A stretch of DNA of 64,000 nt from Frigidibacter sp. RF13 (lineage in GTDB: Bacteria > Pseudomonadota > Alphaproteobacteria > Rhodobacterales > Rhodobacteraceae). Positions 47,890-56,309 of this stretch are shown in pieces (the stretch's first letter is position 1; each line of letters begins with the position of its first letter). The notes beneath the pieces are model-generated. The model was not told where the DNA came from. It made no database searches and worked only from the letters and a program-made list of their open reading frames with translations. The stretch covers positions 1-64,000 of the forward strand of contig NZ_JAPNUE010000005.1 of the NCBI RefSeq assembly GCF_026626305.1, given 5' to 3'. A program made the translations under genes and the position numbers.

Positions 47890-47999
47890 CAGGCATTCCT
47901 TCATGGTGGCGCAGCATGGCGCCGTTTGGGCCAATCCTGGTGTCCCCGCCCGAAGCGAGGACCCGGATCATCGGGGTGGCGTTTCCGCCACCCGCCATA

Positions 48000-48359
48000 T
48001 CAGAACTTCAGACCGCCCTCGCGGGCCGCGTCTGCAAGTGCCTTGATCTTGCCGTGGAAGAGGAAGCCGCCGCGGTCGAAGTAGCAAACCTCGACACCGG
48101 CCTTCTTCGCCCGTTCGGCAATCGCCGCGCCGACTTTCGCCGCCGCTTCGACATTGTTCTTGCCGATCACGCCCAGATCCTTCTCGAGGCTCGAGGCGGC
48201 GGCAAGGGTCACGCCCTTGACGTCGTCGATCAGCTGAACGCTGATGTTCTTCGAAGAGCGGTGGACAGACAGGCGCGCGCGCCCGTCAGCCATCTTGCGA
48301 AGCTTGTTCCGAACGCGCAGGCGGCGCTTGAGGAACAGTTCCCTTTTGCTGTTAGCCAT
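48000..48359 (-). CDS. rplR: Ribosomal protein uL18
   Basis: A 119-residue protein with [18 protein letters not shown] and [20 protein letters not shown]. Order rplF-rplR-rpsE is conserved; a 110-base gap precedes rpsE. Confidence 0.97.
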   Translation of the reverse strand: MANSKRELFLKRRLRVRNKLRKMADGRARLSVHRSSKNISVQLIDDVKGVTLAAASSLEKDLGVIGKNNVEAAAKVGAAIAERAKKAGVEVCYFDRGGFLFHGKIKALADAAREGGLKF

Positions 48360-48371
48360 TTTTTCGCGTCC

Positions 48372-48905
48372 TTACTTCTTCTTGCCTTCCTTGCGGAAGA
48401 TGAACTCGCCCTTGTACTTGATCCCTTTGCCCTTGTAGGGCTCGGGAGCACGCCATTCGCGGATGTTCGCCGCAACCTGGCCGACGAGCTGGGGGTCGAT
48501 CCCTTCCACGACGATCTCGGTCTGCTTCGGGGTCGTGACGGTCACGCCCTTCGGCACTTCGAAATTCACTTCGTGGCTGTAGCCGAGCGACAGCTTCAAG
48601 ACGTTGCCCTGGATCGCCGCACGATATCCGACACCGCTGATCTCAAGCTCTTTCTTGAAACCGGTGGTGACGCCGGTCACGAGGTTTTCGATCATCGACC
48701 GCGACATGCCCCACTGCTGACGGGCGCGCTTCGAGGTGCCACGGGGGGCAACCGAAACGCTGCCGTCCGCGATCGTGATGGTCACGTCGTCAGTGGCGGT
48801 GAAGCTCAGCGTGCCCTTGGGGCCCTTCACTTCGACGGTCTGGCCGCTCAGGTTGGCGGTGACGCCAGCCGGAACGGGAACGGGTTTCTTGCCGATACGA
48901 GACAT
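48372..48905 (-). CDS. rplF: Ribosomal protein uL6
   Basis: A 177-residue protein: [15 protein letters not shown] and the C-terminal [13 protein letters not shown] motif. Start at 48905, inside a longer reading. Confidence 0.98.
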   Translation of the reverse strand: MSRIGKKPVPVPAGVTANLSGQTVEVKGPKGTLSFTATDDVTITIADGSVSVAPRGTSKRARQQWGMSRSMIENLVTGVTTGFKKELEISGVGYRAAIQGNVLKLSLGYSHEVNFEVPKGVTVTTPKQTEIVVEGIDPQLVGQVAANIREWRAPEPYKGKGIKYKGEFIFRKEGKKK

Positions 48906-48915
48906 TGACCCCTCC

Positions 48916-49314
48916 TTAGAACACGGTGCAGAGCACTTCGCCGCCGACATTGGCGGTCCGTGCAGCTGCATCCGACATGACGCCGCGAGGCGTGGAGACG
49001 ATCGAAAGGCCGAGGCCATTGCGGACCGACGGGATGTCCTTGACCGAGGCATAGACGCGACGGCCGGGCTTGGACACACGCTTCAGTTCGCGGATGACCG
49101 GGGTACCTTCGAAGTACTTCAGGCTGATTTCCAGTTCCGGCATGCCATTGGCCGCCTCGACCTTCTCATAGCCACGGATGAAACCTTCATCCTTCAGCAC
49201 GTCAAGAACCCAGGCGCGCAGCTTGGAAGCGGGCGACCGGACGGTGGATTTGCCACGCATCTGCGCATTGCGGATACGGGTCAGCATATCGCCGAGAGGA
49301 TCGTTCATCGACAT
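48916..49314 (-). CDS. rpsH: Ribosomal protein uS8
   Basis: A 132-residue protein: [18 protein letters not shown] and the C-terminal [14 protein letters not shown]. Eleven bases separate it from rplF. Confidence 0.98.
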   Translation of the reverse strand: MSMNDPLGDMLTRIRNAQMRGKSTVRSPASKLRAWVLDVLKDEGFIRGYEKVEAANGMPELEISLKYFEGTPVIRELKRVSKPGRRVYASVKDIPSVRNGLGLSIVSTPRGVMSDAAARTANVGGEVLCTVF

Positions 49315-49326
49315 ATCTCGACCTCC

Positions 49327-49632
49327 TTACCAGCTCGACTTGACCATGCCGGGGATCTGGCCGAACGAGGCCAGGTCGCGCAGCATGATCCGCGAGAGCT
49401 TGAGTTTGCGGTAGTAGGCGTGCGGGCGGCCAGTGAGCTGGCAGCGATTGTGCATCCGCACCGCCGACGAGTTACGGGGCATTTCAGCCAGTTTCAGGGT
49501 CGCCTTGAAGCGCTCCTCCATCGGCTTGGACTGGTCTGCGATCACCGCCTTGAGGCTCGCGCGCTTGGCAGCATGCTGCTTGACAAGCTTGGCGCGCTTC
49601 ACTTCGCGGTTAACCATGGATTTCTTAGCCAT
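49327..49632 (-). CDS. rpsN: Ribosomal protein uS14
   Basis: A 101-residue zinc-free S14: only one Cys, with [19 protein letters not shown] and [19 protein letters not shown]. The absence of two CxxC pairs indicates the long, zinc-independent type. Confidence 0.97.
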   Translation of the reverse strand: MAKKSMVNREVKRAKLVKQHAAKRASLKAVIADQSKPMEERFKATLKLAEMPRNSSAVRMHNRCQLTGRPHAYYRKLKLSRIMLRDLASFGQIPGMVKSSW

Positions 49633-49650
49633 CTATCGTTCCTCCGCGGA

Positions 49651-50211
49651 TCAGCTGTTGAAGGGCATGTTGAACTGCTTCAACAGGCTCTTCGCTTCCG
49701 CGTCGGTCGGCGCGGTGGTGCAGATGATGATGTCCATGCCGAGAACTTCGTCGACCTTGTCGAAGTCGATCTCGGGGAACACGATATGTTCCTTCAGGCC
49801 CATCGCGTAGTTGCCGCGGCCATCGAACGCCGTGCCCTTCACGCCGCGGAAGTCGCGGACGCGCGGCAGAGCGACGTTGATCAGACGGTCGAGGAATTCG
49901 TACATCCGGTCGCCACGCAGCGTGACCTTGCAGCCCAGCGGCATGTCTTCACGGACGCGGAAGCCCGCGATCGAATTCTTGGCCTTGGTGATGACGGCTT
50001 TCTGGCCGGCGATCGCGGAAAGTTCCTCAGCCGCGTTCTTGACCTTCTTGGTGTCCTTCACCGCTTCGCCGACGCCCATGTTCAGGACGATCTTGTCCAG
50101 GCGGGGGATCTGCATGTCGTTCTTGTAGCCGAACTCTTCTTTCAGAGCGGCGCGGATCTTCGCGACATACTGCGCCTTGAGGCGCGGGGTATAGGTTTGC
50201 GCGTCAAGCAT
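49651..50211 (-). CDS. rplE: Ribosomal protein uL5
   Basis: A 186-residue protein: [37 protein letters not shown] and [18 protein letters not shown]. Its ATG overlaps the last base of rplX. Confidence 0.98.
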   Translation of the reverse strand: MLDAQTYTPRLKAQYVAKIRAALKEEFGYKNDMQIPRLDKIVLNMGVGEAVKDTKKVKNAAEELSAIAGQKAVITKAKNSIAGFRVREDMPLGCKVTLRGDRMYEFLDRLINVALPRVRDFRGVKGTAFDGRGNYAMGLKEHIVFPEIDFDKVDEVLGMDIIICTTAPTDAEAKSLLKQFNMPFNS

Positions 50212-50516
50212 CAGATCGCCTCCCCGGTGGTCTTGGCGAAGCGGACCTTCTTGTCACCTTCCATGCGGAAGCCGACGCGGGTTGCCTTGCCGTTCTTGTC
50301 CATAAGCGCGAGGTTCGACAGGTCGATCGGCATCGCCTTCGGCTGGCGGCCGCCCTGGCTCGTCTGGGTCTGGCGGGTGTGGCGGATCGCGACATTCACG
50401 CCATCGACCACGGCCTTGCCGGCCTTCGGGTCAACGGACTGGATCTCGCCCTTCTTGCCCTTGTCCTTGCCGGTGAGGACAAGAACGGTATCACCCTTGC
50501 GGAGTTTCGCGGCCAT
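50211..50516 (-). CDS. rplX: Ribosomal protein uL24
   Basis: A 101-residue KOW protein: [20 protein letters not shown] then [10 protein letters not shown]. The ATG overlaps the rplN stop; a GTG one codon earlier is possible. Confidence 0.97.
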   Translation of the reverse strand: MAAKLRKGDTVLVLTGKDKGKKGEIQSVDPKAGKAVVDGVNVAIRHTRQTQTSQGGRQPKAMPIDLSNLALMDKNGKATRVGFRMEGDKKVRFAKTTGEAI

Positions 50517-50884
50517 CACAGCACCTCCGGCGCAAGCGAGATGATCTTCATGAAGTTCTTCGCACGCAGTTCGCGCACGACCGGCCCGAAGATACGGGTG
50601 CCGACCGGTTCGCCCTGGTTGTTCAGGATGACGGCGGCATTGCGGTCGAAGCGGATCGACGTGCCGTCTTCACGACGGACTTCTTTGGCGGTGCGCACGA
50701 CGACGGCCTTGCGGACGTCCCCTTTCTTCACGCGACCGCGCGGGATGGCTTCCTTGACCGACACCACGATGATGTCGCCGACGCTGGCGTAGCGGCGGTG
50801 GGAACCACCCAGAACCTTGATGCACTGCACCCGGCGTGCGCCGGAGTTGTCAGCAACATCCAGATTGGTCTGCATCTGGATCAT
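50516..50884 (-). CDS. rplN: Ribosomal protein uL14
   Basis: A 122-residue protein: [35 protein letters not shown] and FGPVVRELR. Standard uL14. Confidence 0.98.
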   Translation of the reverse strand: MIQMQTNLDVADNSGARRVQCIKVLGGSHRRYASVGDIIVVSVKEAIPRGRVKKGDVRKAVVVRTAKEVRREDGTSIRFDRNAAVILNNQGEPVGTRIFGPVVRELRAKNFMKIISLAPEVL

Positions 50885-50967
50885 TTGGTTTCTCCCGACC
50901 TTTGGAGACTAGGCTGCAGTGCCAAGCCCCAGGGTTTCGATTGACGAAAGACGGTTTCGCCGGGGCC

Positions 50968-51201
50968 TCAGACCTCGACAACCACCGTCCAGCGCTTGGT
51001 TTTCGAGATCGGCGCACATTCTTCGATACGAACCGTATCGCCGACCTTGAACTTGTTGTCCGCGTCATGGGCGCGGTATTTCTTGGTTTTCCGCACCGTC
51101 TTTTGCAGCAGCGGATGCTTGAAGCGGCGTTCGACCAGAACGGTGATCGTCTGCTCGTTCTTGTCCGAGGTCACGACGCCTTGCAGGATACGTTTGGGCA
51201 T
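50968..51201 (-). CDS. rpsQ: Ribosomal protein uS17
   Basis: A 77-residue protein: [38 protein letters not shown] and the [12 protein letters not shown] signature. Confidence 0.98.
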   Translation of the reverse strand: MPKRILQGVVTSDKNEQTITVLVERRFKHPLLQKTVRKTKKYRAHDADNKFKVGDTVRIEECAPISKTKRWTVVVEV

Positions 51202-51213
51202 TTCGTCGTTCCC

Positions 51214-51414
51214 TTACTTCGCAGCTTCTTGGGCTTTTTGGTTCAGCACCGTCTTGATGCGCGCCGCGTCCTTGCGGACGGCGTTCATGCGGGCGGTGTT
51301 CTCAATCTGGCCAGTGGCCTGACGGAAGCGGAGGTTGAACGCTTCCTTCTTGAGGGCGACCAGATCCTCGCGGAGCTGATCGGGGGTCTTTTGGCGCAGT
51401 TCAGCGGCTTTCAT
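51214..51414 (-). CDS. rpmC: Ribosomal protein uL29
   Basis: A 66-residue protein: [20 protein letters not shown] and [16 protein letters not shown]. Here it is the first gene of the ribosomal block: rplP and the S10 half are absent upstream, where a promoter and the PadR-LuxI locus are found instead. Confidence 0.97.
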   Translation of the reverse strand: MKAAELRQKTPDQLREDLVALKKEAFNLRFRQATGQIENTARMNAVRKDAARIKTVLNQKAQEAAK

Positions 51415-51527
51415 GCCGGTCTTTCCTTTTCACAATCGCCAGACGGCCCCTTGGCAGGGTCACCGAAGACCTGGCGGATCAATGACAAACCACCGATTCC
51501 GAGTCGCCCCGGAGCCGTGGATGCGGT

Positions 51528-51556
51528 CGTATAGGGGGGATGTGCGGGAAGGGCAA
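51528..51556 (-). promoter_or_regulatory. Promoter of the rpmC-rpmD operon
   Basis: Minus-strand TTGCCC (51551-51556), 17-bp spacer, TATACG (51528-51533), 114 bases before rpmC. Same form as the rplO and rpmI promoters. Confidence 0.7.
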
Positions 51557-51670
51557 GGGGGATTTGGAGTGACGCCCTCGTTCGCCTCCTATCAGCCAGT
51601 CGCGTGACTAGCTGATCTGGACGGCGATCTGTCGGGACCATTGACAAATGGATCGAAGGGGGCCACCTAT

Positions 51671-51690
51671 CTATGTAGATATCTACATAG
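51671..51690. promoter_or_regulatory. PadR operator palindrome
   Basis: A perfect 20-bp palindrome (CTATGTAGAT and its complement) ending 10 bases before the PadR ATG. It contains ATGT-8N-ACAT, a recognised PadR-family operator form. Its position predicts autorepression and control of the downstream coupled gene. Confidence 0.75.
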
Positions 51691-51700
51691 GTTCGCGACC

Positions 51701-52030
51701 ATGAAGCTGAAAATGACGGACCCGACGTTGCGCGTTTTGGACGCTTTCCTGAGCGAGTATCCGAACGCACTTGCCGGGGCCGACTTTATCAACAGTGTGC
51801 GCATATTCTCAGGGACATTGTACCCCATTCTTGATCGGCTAGAAAGAGCGGGATGGATCGAGGGGAAGTGGGAGGAGATATCGCCAAGTGACGCGAAACG
51901 GCCCCGCAGAAGGTATTATTCTCTAACGGGAAGTGGGCGGATTGCCGCCATTCGCGCCATTAACGAGCGAGATTCAATGACACCTGACCGGCGGGGACGA
52001 GGCTTGCCCATTCATCAGGGAGGCGTTTGA
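51701..52030 (+). CDS. PadR-family transcriptional regulator
   Basis: A 109-residue winged-helix protein. FSGTLYPILDRLERAGWIEG is the PadR recognition helix and wing entry, and RPRRRYYSLTGSGRIAA is the typical wing. It is the short, one-domain type (subfamily 2) with little of the C-terminal dimerisation helix. The ATG at 51701 is 10 bases after a perfect palindrome. Its TGA overlaps the ATG of the following LuxI-fusion gene (TGATG), so the two are coupled. Base composition is noticeably less GC-rich than flanking genes, suggesting transfer. Confidence 0.9.
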   Translation: MKLKMTDPTLRVLDAFLSEYPNALAGADFINSVRIFSGTLYPILDRLERAGWIEGKWEEISPSDAKRPRRRYYSLTGSGRIAAIRAINERDSMTPDRRGRGLPIHQGGV

Positions 52031-52905
52031 TGTCCTTCTTAGACCTTATTTTCTCCCTCGCCGGAGCGTTCGCGGTGCAAACTCTGTTTGATCTTTCCGA
52101 ACCGCTGAGCCGTCGTCTGGTTCGACTAGCCTGCCGGCTCCTTCCAAAAGAGCTTCGCGCGCTCCGCCAAGAGCAAATGGAAGCGGACCTCCTACATGTT
52201 AACGGCTCGGCCCTGCGTATTGTAACCGCGATAGGTTTTGTGAAACTTATCCTCCCCGAGGCACTATCGCATATTGCCTCCAAGCCAAGTACCGAAGCCA
52301 CTACTATGCTTACTTTCGAGAATTTGCACAAACATGGTGAACTTTTCGCGAACATGTTTCGCGCGCGTGAGCGTTTTTTTGTCGCGCGCGAGGCTTGGAA
52401 CCTGCCGGTGTCTTTGTCGGTCAAGTACGATCAGTATGACAATCCCGCGAGCAAGTGGATAGCGATCCATAGCCATGGCAAGGTTCTTGGCGGGATGCGT
52501 TTGACACCCACGACAGCTCGCTGCGGCATTTACTCATACATGATACGGGACGCTCAGCGCGGTCTCCTGCAAAGCTGCCCGGCCTCGCTGCTGTTCAAAG
52601 AAGCGCCGATCGAGTCGGATACGTGGGAGCTTTCGCACTGGTTCGTCACAAACGACATGAGACGGGCCACGACGAGGAGGGCGCGCAAGAAGCTGTTTTT
52701 GGAACTTCCGAATGCTGCGAAGACTCTCGGAGCGAACAGAATTGTAACCTTCCAGCCCATCGACTGGATCGGAAAAGCGAGACGGAGAGGACTTACAATA
52801 ACCGCGATCGGTGACGCAGTTGAGATTGAAGGTAAGCGCATGCAAGCCGTAGAGATCAGATTCACAGATAACCCAAACGACGAGATCACGCCAACCCGTA
52901 GTTGA
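52030..52905 (+). CDS. Membrane-anchored LuxI-type protein (PadR-linked prefix domain + AHL synthase)
   Basis: A 291-residue two-part protein. Residues 1-92: hydrophobic segment (about 3-20), a basic stretch containing RLLPKELRALRQEQMEADLL (36-55) and a second hydrophobic segment (61-80); this pattern recalls the prefix domains of PadR-linked permeases. Residues 93-280: a LuxI domain close to the synthase at 38123-38779 (shared TPTTARCGIYSYMIRDAQRG-like core). R113, F117, W123, D134, D137, R157 and E200 match family invariants, but the usual Arg after E200 is H203. An internal ATG at 52306 could yield the LuxI part alone, but no ribosome-binding site is seen there. No luxR is adjacent. Confidence 0.85.
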   Translation: MSFLDLIFSLAGAFAVQTLFDLSEPLSRRLVRLACRLLPKELRALRQEQMEADLLHVNGSALRIVTAIGFVKLILPEALSHIASKPSTEATTMLTFENLHKHGELFANMFRARERFFVAREAWNLPVSLSVKYDQYDNPASKWIAIHSHGKVLGGMRLTPTTARCGIYSYMIRDAQRGLLQSCPASLLFKEAPIESDTWELSHWFVTNDMRRATTRRARKKLFLELPNAAKTLGANRIVTFQPIDWIGKARRRGLTITAIGDAVEIEGKRMQAVEIRFTDNPNDEITPTRS

Positions 52906-53053
52906 AGCTCACGCTGATCCCCTCCTCCTCGACCATGCTCATCGGCACATCATGCCGAAGCTAGCTTTCCGACATCAGCGCCTCACCGACGACGGACTTC
53001 ACACTGACAAAACGCTGCAATTCCTTCGGCGCGGTTTTCCGGGGGAAGTTTAC
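52886..53053 (-). pseudogene. Possible gene remnant with in-frame stop
   Basis: On the minus strand one frame reads [28 protein letters not shown], a TAG (52962 region), then LRHDVPMSMVEEEGISVSFN and a stop at 52886-52888. The sequence on both sides of the TAG looks protein-like, as if the C-terminal end of a decayed gene. It overlaps the 3' end of the LuxI-fusion gene and touches pheS. I do not recognise the family. Confidence 0.3.
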
Positions 53054-54123
53054 CTGCTCAACCCGCCCGCCACTGTCGGCATATCCAGCGCGCTGAACCC
53101 GTAGTGCCTCAGCCAGCGAAGATCGCTTTCGAAGAACGCGCGCAGATCGGGGATGCCGTATTTCAGCATGGCGATCCGGTCGATGCCCATGCCGAAGGCG
53201 AAGCCCTGCCACTCAGTCGGGTCCACCCCCGCCGCCGCCAGAACCTTCGGGTGCACCATGCCGGACCCGAGGATCTCCATCCATTTGTCGCCCTCGCCGA
53301 TCTTCAGCTGGCCGCCTTCCCAGGAACAGCGGATATCGACCTCGGCCGAGGGTTCGGTGAAGGGGAAGTGAGAGGCGCGGAAGCGCAGTTCCACTTGATC
53401 CACCTCGAAATAGGCGCGGCAGAATTCCTCCAGCACCCATTTCAGGTTCGCCATCGAGATGTCGCGGTCGATCGCCAGCCCCTCGACCTGATGGAACATC
53501 GGCGTGTGGGTCTGGTCCATGTCCATCCGGTAGACCCGGCCCGGCGCGATCACCCGGATCGGCGCGCCCTGATCGGTCATCGCGCGGATCTGGACCGGCG
53601 ACGTATGGGTGCGCAGCACATGGGGCGGGCGGTTGTCGCCCTCGGCGCGCGCCATGAAGAACGTGTCATGTTCCTGGCGGGCCGGATGTTCGGGCGGGAT
53701 GTTCAGCGCGTCGAAATTGTACCAGTCGCTTTCGATCTGCGGCCCTTCGGCCACGGCAAAGCCCATGTCGGCGAAAATCGCGGTGACTTCTTCCGTCACC
53801 TGGCTCACCGGATGGATCGTGCCCTGACGGCGCGGGCGACCGGGGAGAGTGACATCCAGCCATTCGGCCTTCAGCCGTTCGTCCAGCGCCGCATCGCCCA
53901 GCGCCGCCTTCTTGGCGCGCAAGGCCGCGTCGATTTCATCCTTCAGCCGGTTCAGCGCCGCGCCTGCCGCCTGCCGCTCCTCCGGCGCCATCTGGCCCAG
54001 TTCGCGCATCTTCAGCGAAATCTCGCCCTTCTTGCCAAGGGCCGCGACGCGCAGCTCCTCAAGCGCCGCCTCGTCGGCCGCGAGCGAAATGGCGGACAGG
54101 TACTTCCCGCTCAGATCGTCCAT
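53050..54123 (-). CDS. pheS: Phenylalanine-tRNA ligase alpha subunit
   Basis: A 357-residue class II synthetase subunit: an N-terminal coiled-coil (about 1-85), motif 2 region [20 protein letters not shown], and motif 3 [20 protein letters not shown]. It charges tRNA-Phe with PheT, which is not in this window. The ATG at 54123 is spaced better from AAAGGA than the one at 54129. Confidence 0.96.
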   Translation of the reverse strand: MDDLSGKYLSAISLAADEAALEELRVAALGKKGEISLKMRELGQMAPEERQAAGAALNRLKDEIDAALRAKKAALGDAALDERLKAEWLDVTLPGRPRRQGTIHPVSQVTEEVTAIFADMGFAVAEGPQIESDWYNFDALNIPPEHPARQEHDTFFMARAEGDNRPPHVLRTHTSPVQIRAMTDQGAPIRVIAPGRVYRMDMDQTHTPMFHQVEGLAIDRDISMANLKWVLEEFCRAYFEVDQVELRFRASHFPFTEPSAEVDIRCSWEGGQLKIGEGDKWMEILGSGMVHPKVLAAAGVDPTEWQGFAFGMGIDRIAMLKYGIPDLRAFFESDLRWLRHYGFSALDMPTVAGGLSR

Positions 54124-54195
54124 GGTCATATCCTTTCGTCTTGGCGGCGCGCGCCCGCCGGTTCGGGGAAGGCGCGCCTTGAGGGTCTTGCGCCC

Positions 54196-54225
54196 CCTAT
54201 AGCCCGATCCGGCGGCGGACTGCAA
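54196..54225 (-). promoter_or_regulatory. pheS promoter
   Basis: Minus-strand TTGCAG (54220-54225), 18-bp spacer, TATAGG (54196-54201). Implies that pheS is transcribed independently of rplT. Confidence 0.55.
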
Positions 54226-54354
54226 AGGCCCGTTGCGAGATGACAGCCGCCAGAGAGCCGAGGATTGTCGCAAAGCCGCAAACGATCCCTCAGCACCGCT
54301 TGCGACCACCGGCGGCGGACGGTTAGAGTTGCGCGCGACCCCGGAGGTGCTTTC

Positions 54355-55311
54355 TTGTCTTCCCCTGAGACCACGTTGCCCGTGCGGCCCCGGATTTCGG
54401 TCGTCATCCCGCATCTGAACCAGCCCGCCATGCTCGACCGCTGCCTTGCCTCGATCGCCGCCGGGTCACGCGCGCCCGACGAGGTGGTGGTGGCCGACAA
54501 TGGCTCGCAGGAAATGCCCGAGACGATCTGCGCCCGCTATCCGTTCGTGCGGCTGATCCGCGAAACCACGCCCGGCCCCGGCCCCGCCCGCAACGCCGGG
54601 ATCGCCCGGACGACAGGGGAGGTTCTGGCTTTCATCGACGCCGATTGTGTCGCGGACCCGGGCTGGTTGGCCGCCGCCGAGGCAGAGATGGCGAGGCCCG
54701 GCGCGACGGTTCTGGGCGGCGATGTCCGCATTCTCTATGTCGACCCAGCCCGCCTGACCATGCTGGAGGCCTACGAGAGCATCTACGCCTACCGGATGGA
54801 CCGCTACATCGCCCGCAAAAACTTCACCGGCACCGGTAATCTTGTGATGACGCGCGCGGTCTTTGACGATGTCGGCCCGTTCGCCGGCCTGTCGGTGGCA
54901 GAAGATACCGACTGGGGGCAGCGCGCCACCGCCAAGGGCTACCGCATCCGTTTTGTGGCGGGGATGCGCGTCTATCATCCTGCGCGCGAAAGGTTCGCCG
55001 AGCTTCGCAGCAAGTGGGACCGTCACACCGCGCACTTTTTCGACGGGGTGCGCGGCAATTTCAGGCGGACGGTACTTTGGGCGCTCAAATGTGGTGCCAT
55101 GGCAGCCTCCCCTCTCGCCGAACTGCCGCAGATCGTGACATCGGATCGGGTGTCGGGCATCCGGAACCGGCTGCTCGCTCTCGCCGGACTGATCCGCATT
55201 CGCCTCTACCGGGCACGGATCATGGCCTGGCTCCTGTTTGGGGGCGACCCCGACCGGTTGTCGGGCCGCTGGAACCGGCCCTCGGCGGCAGCGGCGGCTA
55301 AGCCGGACTGA
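54355..55311 (+). CDS. Family 2 glycosyltransferase
   Basis: A 318-residue GT-A fold enzyme: [20 protein letters not shown] at the N-terminus, [19 protein letters not shown], DxD-type FIDADC, and EDTDWGQRA as the acceptor-side acidic motif. A hydrophobic stretch near the C-terminus may associate with the membrane. TTG at 54355 is taken as the start because GGAGG lies eight bases before it. It is inserted on the opposite strand between rplT and pheS. Donor and acceptor unknown. Confidence 0.85.
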   Translation: MSSPETTLPVRPRISVVIPHLNQPAMLDRCLASIAAGSRAPDEVVVADNGSQEMPETICARYPFVRLIRETTPGPGPARNAGIARTTGEVLAFIDADCVADPGWLAAAEAEMARPGATVLGGDVRILYVDPARLTMLEAYESIYAYRMDRYIARKNFTGTGNLVMTRAVFDDVGPFAGLSVAEDTDWGQRATAKGYRIRFVAGMRVYHPARERFAELRSKWDRHTAHFFDGVRGNFRRTVLWALKCGAMAASPLAELPQIVTSDRVSGIRNRLLALAGLIRIRLYRARIMAWLLFGGDPDRLSGRWNRPSAAAAAKPD

Positions 55312-55390
55312 TCCGGAACCGGACTTCGGTTGCCACGGGATCGCAGGACTGCGGCGATCACATTCTATGTCAGATCGGCAGGGGCATCGA

Positions 55391-55441
55391 CCGGTCCGAA
55401 ATCTCGCAAAATTTCGGACCGGATTTCGTATCGAAATCCGG
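55391..55441. repeat. Two overlapping alternative hairpins
   Basis: CCGGTCCGAAAT (55391-55402) pairs with ATTTCGGACCGG (55411-55422); CCGGATTTCG (55419-55428) pairs with CGAAATCCGG (55432-55441). The two stems share CCGG at 55419-55422 and cannot both form fully. Confidence 0.65.
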
Positions 55442-55457
55442 CTCTCTGCCGGGGTAA

Positions 55458-55490
55458 AGAAAAACCCCGCGAAGCGGTGTGCTCGCGGGG
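55458..55490 (-). terminator. Terminator after rplT
   Basis: Minus-strand CCCCGCGA/TCGCGGGG stem (55465-55490, 10-base loop) followed by TTTTTC. Confidence 0.8.
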
Positions 55491-55516
55491 CTCCAAATCT
55501 TTGGCTTTGGGGCCGA

Positions 55517-55879
55517 TCAGACCATCGCGGCCTTGGCCTTCTCGACGATGGCGCCGAAGGCAGCCGGTTCGCTGACGGCGAGATCGGCGAGCACCTTGCG
55601 GTCCACCTCGATGCCCGCTTTCGACAACGCATTGATGAAGCGCGAATAGGTCAGCGATTCGTCGATGGCGCGGCAGGCGGCGTTGATCCGCTGAATCCAC
55701 AGGGCGCGGAAGTTGCGCTTGCGGGTCTTGCGGTCGCGGGTCGCATACTGGTTGGCCTTGTCTACGGCCTGGGTTGCGGTGCGGAAATTGGTCGAACGGG
55801 CGGCGTAGTAGCCTTTCGCAGCCTTCAGCACCTTCTTGTGGCGGGCGTGCGTGACCTTGCCGGATTTAACGCGAGACAT
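55517..55879 (-). CDS. rplT: Ribosomal protein bL20
   Basis: A 120-residue protein: [33 protein letters not shown] and [11 protein letters not shown]. Downstream of rpmI as usual; a terminator follows, so it is not co-transcribed with pheS. Confidence 0.98.
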   Translation of the reverse strand: MSRVKSGKVTHARHKKVLKAAKGYYAARSTNFRTATQAVDKANQYATRDRKTRKRNFRALWIQRINAACRAIDESLTYSRFINALSKAGIEVDRKVLADLAVSEPAAFGAIVEKAKAAMV

Positions 55880-55891
55880 GGGTCATTCTCC

Positions 55892-56092
55892 TCAGCGGTC
55901 GTAGGGCATGTATTTCTTGACGATCTTCGCGTCGGCATCGGCCAGCACCATGGTGCCGGTTGCCTGACGGGTGAAGGTCGTCGAGCGTTTGATCATGCCG
56001 TGACGCTTTCCGGCGACACCAGCCTTGACGTGCCCGTTGGCCGTCATCTTGAACCGCTTCTTCGCAGCGGATTTGGTCTTCATCTTGGGCAT
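55892..56092 (-). CDS. rpmI: Ribosomal protein bL35
   Basis: A 66-residue protein: [20 protein letters not shown] and [10 protein letters not shown]. The ATG at 56092 is preferred over 56098 because GAGGAG then has normal spacing. Confidence 0.97.
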   Translation of the reverse strand: MPKMKTKSAAKKRFKMTANGHVKAGVAGKRHGMIKRSTTFTRQATGTMVLADADAKIVKKYMPYDR

Positions 56093-56166
56093 TTCCATCT
56101 CCTCGTCAGAGTGAACGCGCGACTCGGCAATGCCACTTGGCCGGACGCGCGGGTATCGAGAGGCGC

Positions 56167-56195
56167 CCTATAGCCGGGCAGAGGCACGATTGCAA
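56167..56195 (-). promoter_or_regulatory. rpmI-rplT promoter
   Basis: Minus-strand TTGCAA (56190-56195), 17-bp spacer, TATAGG (56167-56172). Leader of about 70 bases before rpmI. Confidence 0.7.
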
Positions 56196-56309
56196 GCGGC
56201 GTGGGCCGCTCATCCGGCCTCGCGGCCCTCTTCGCTCTGAAAGCGCCAGAGCCATCCGCCGAAGAGCGCCCGATCCGGGCGCGATGAGGCGCCGGGTTGA
56301 GCCGTCGCT

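Noticed and set aside
48736..50544. 602-codon plus-strand frame across the ribosomal genes
   Set aside because: It is antisense to rplF, rpsH, rpsN, rplE and rplX, all unmistakable; the long frame follows from GC-rich codon use.
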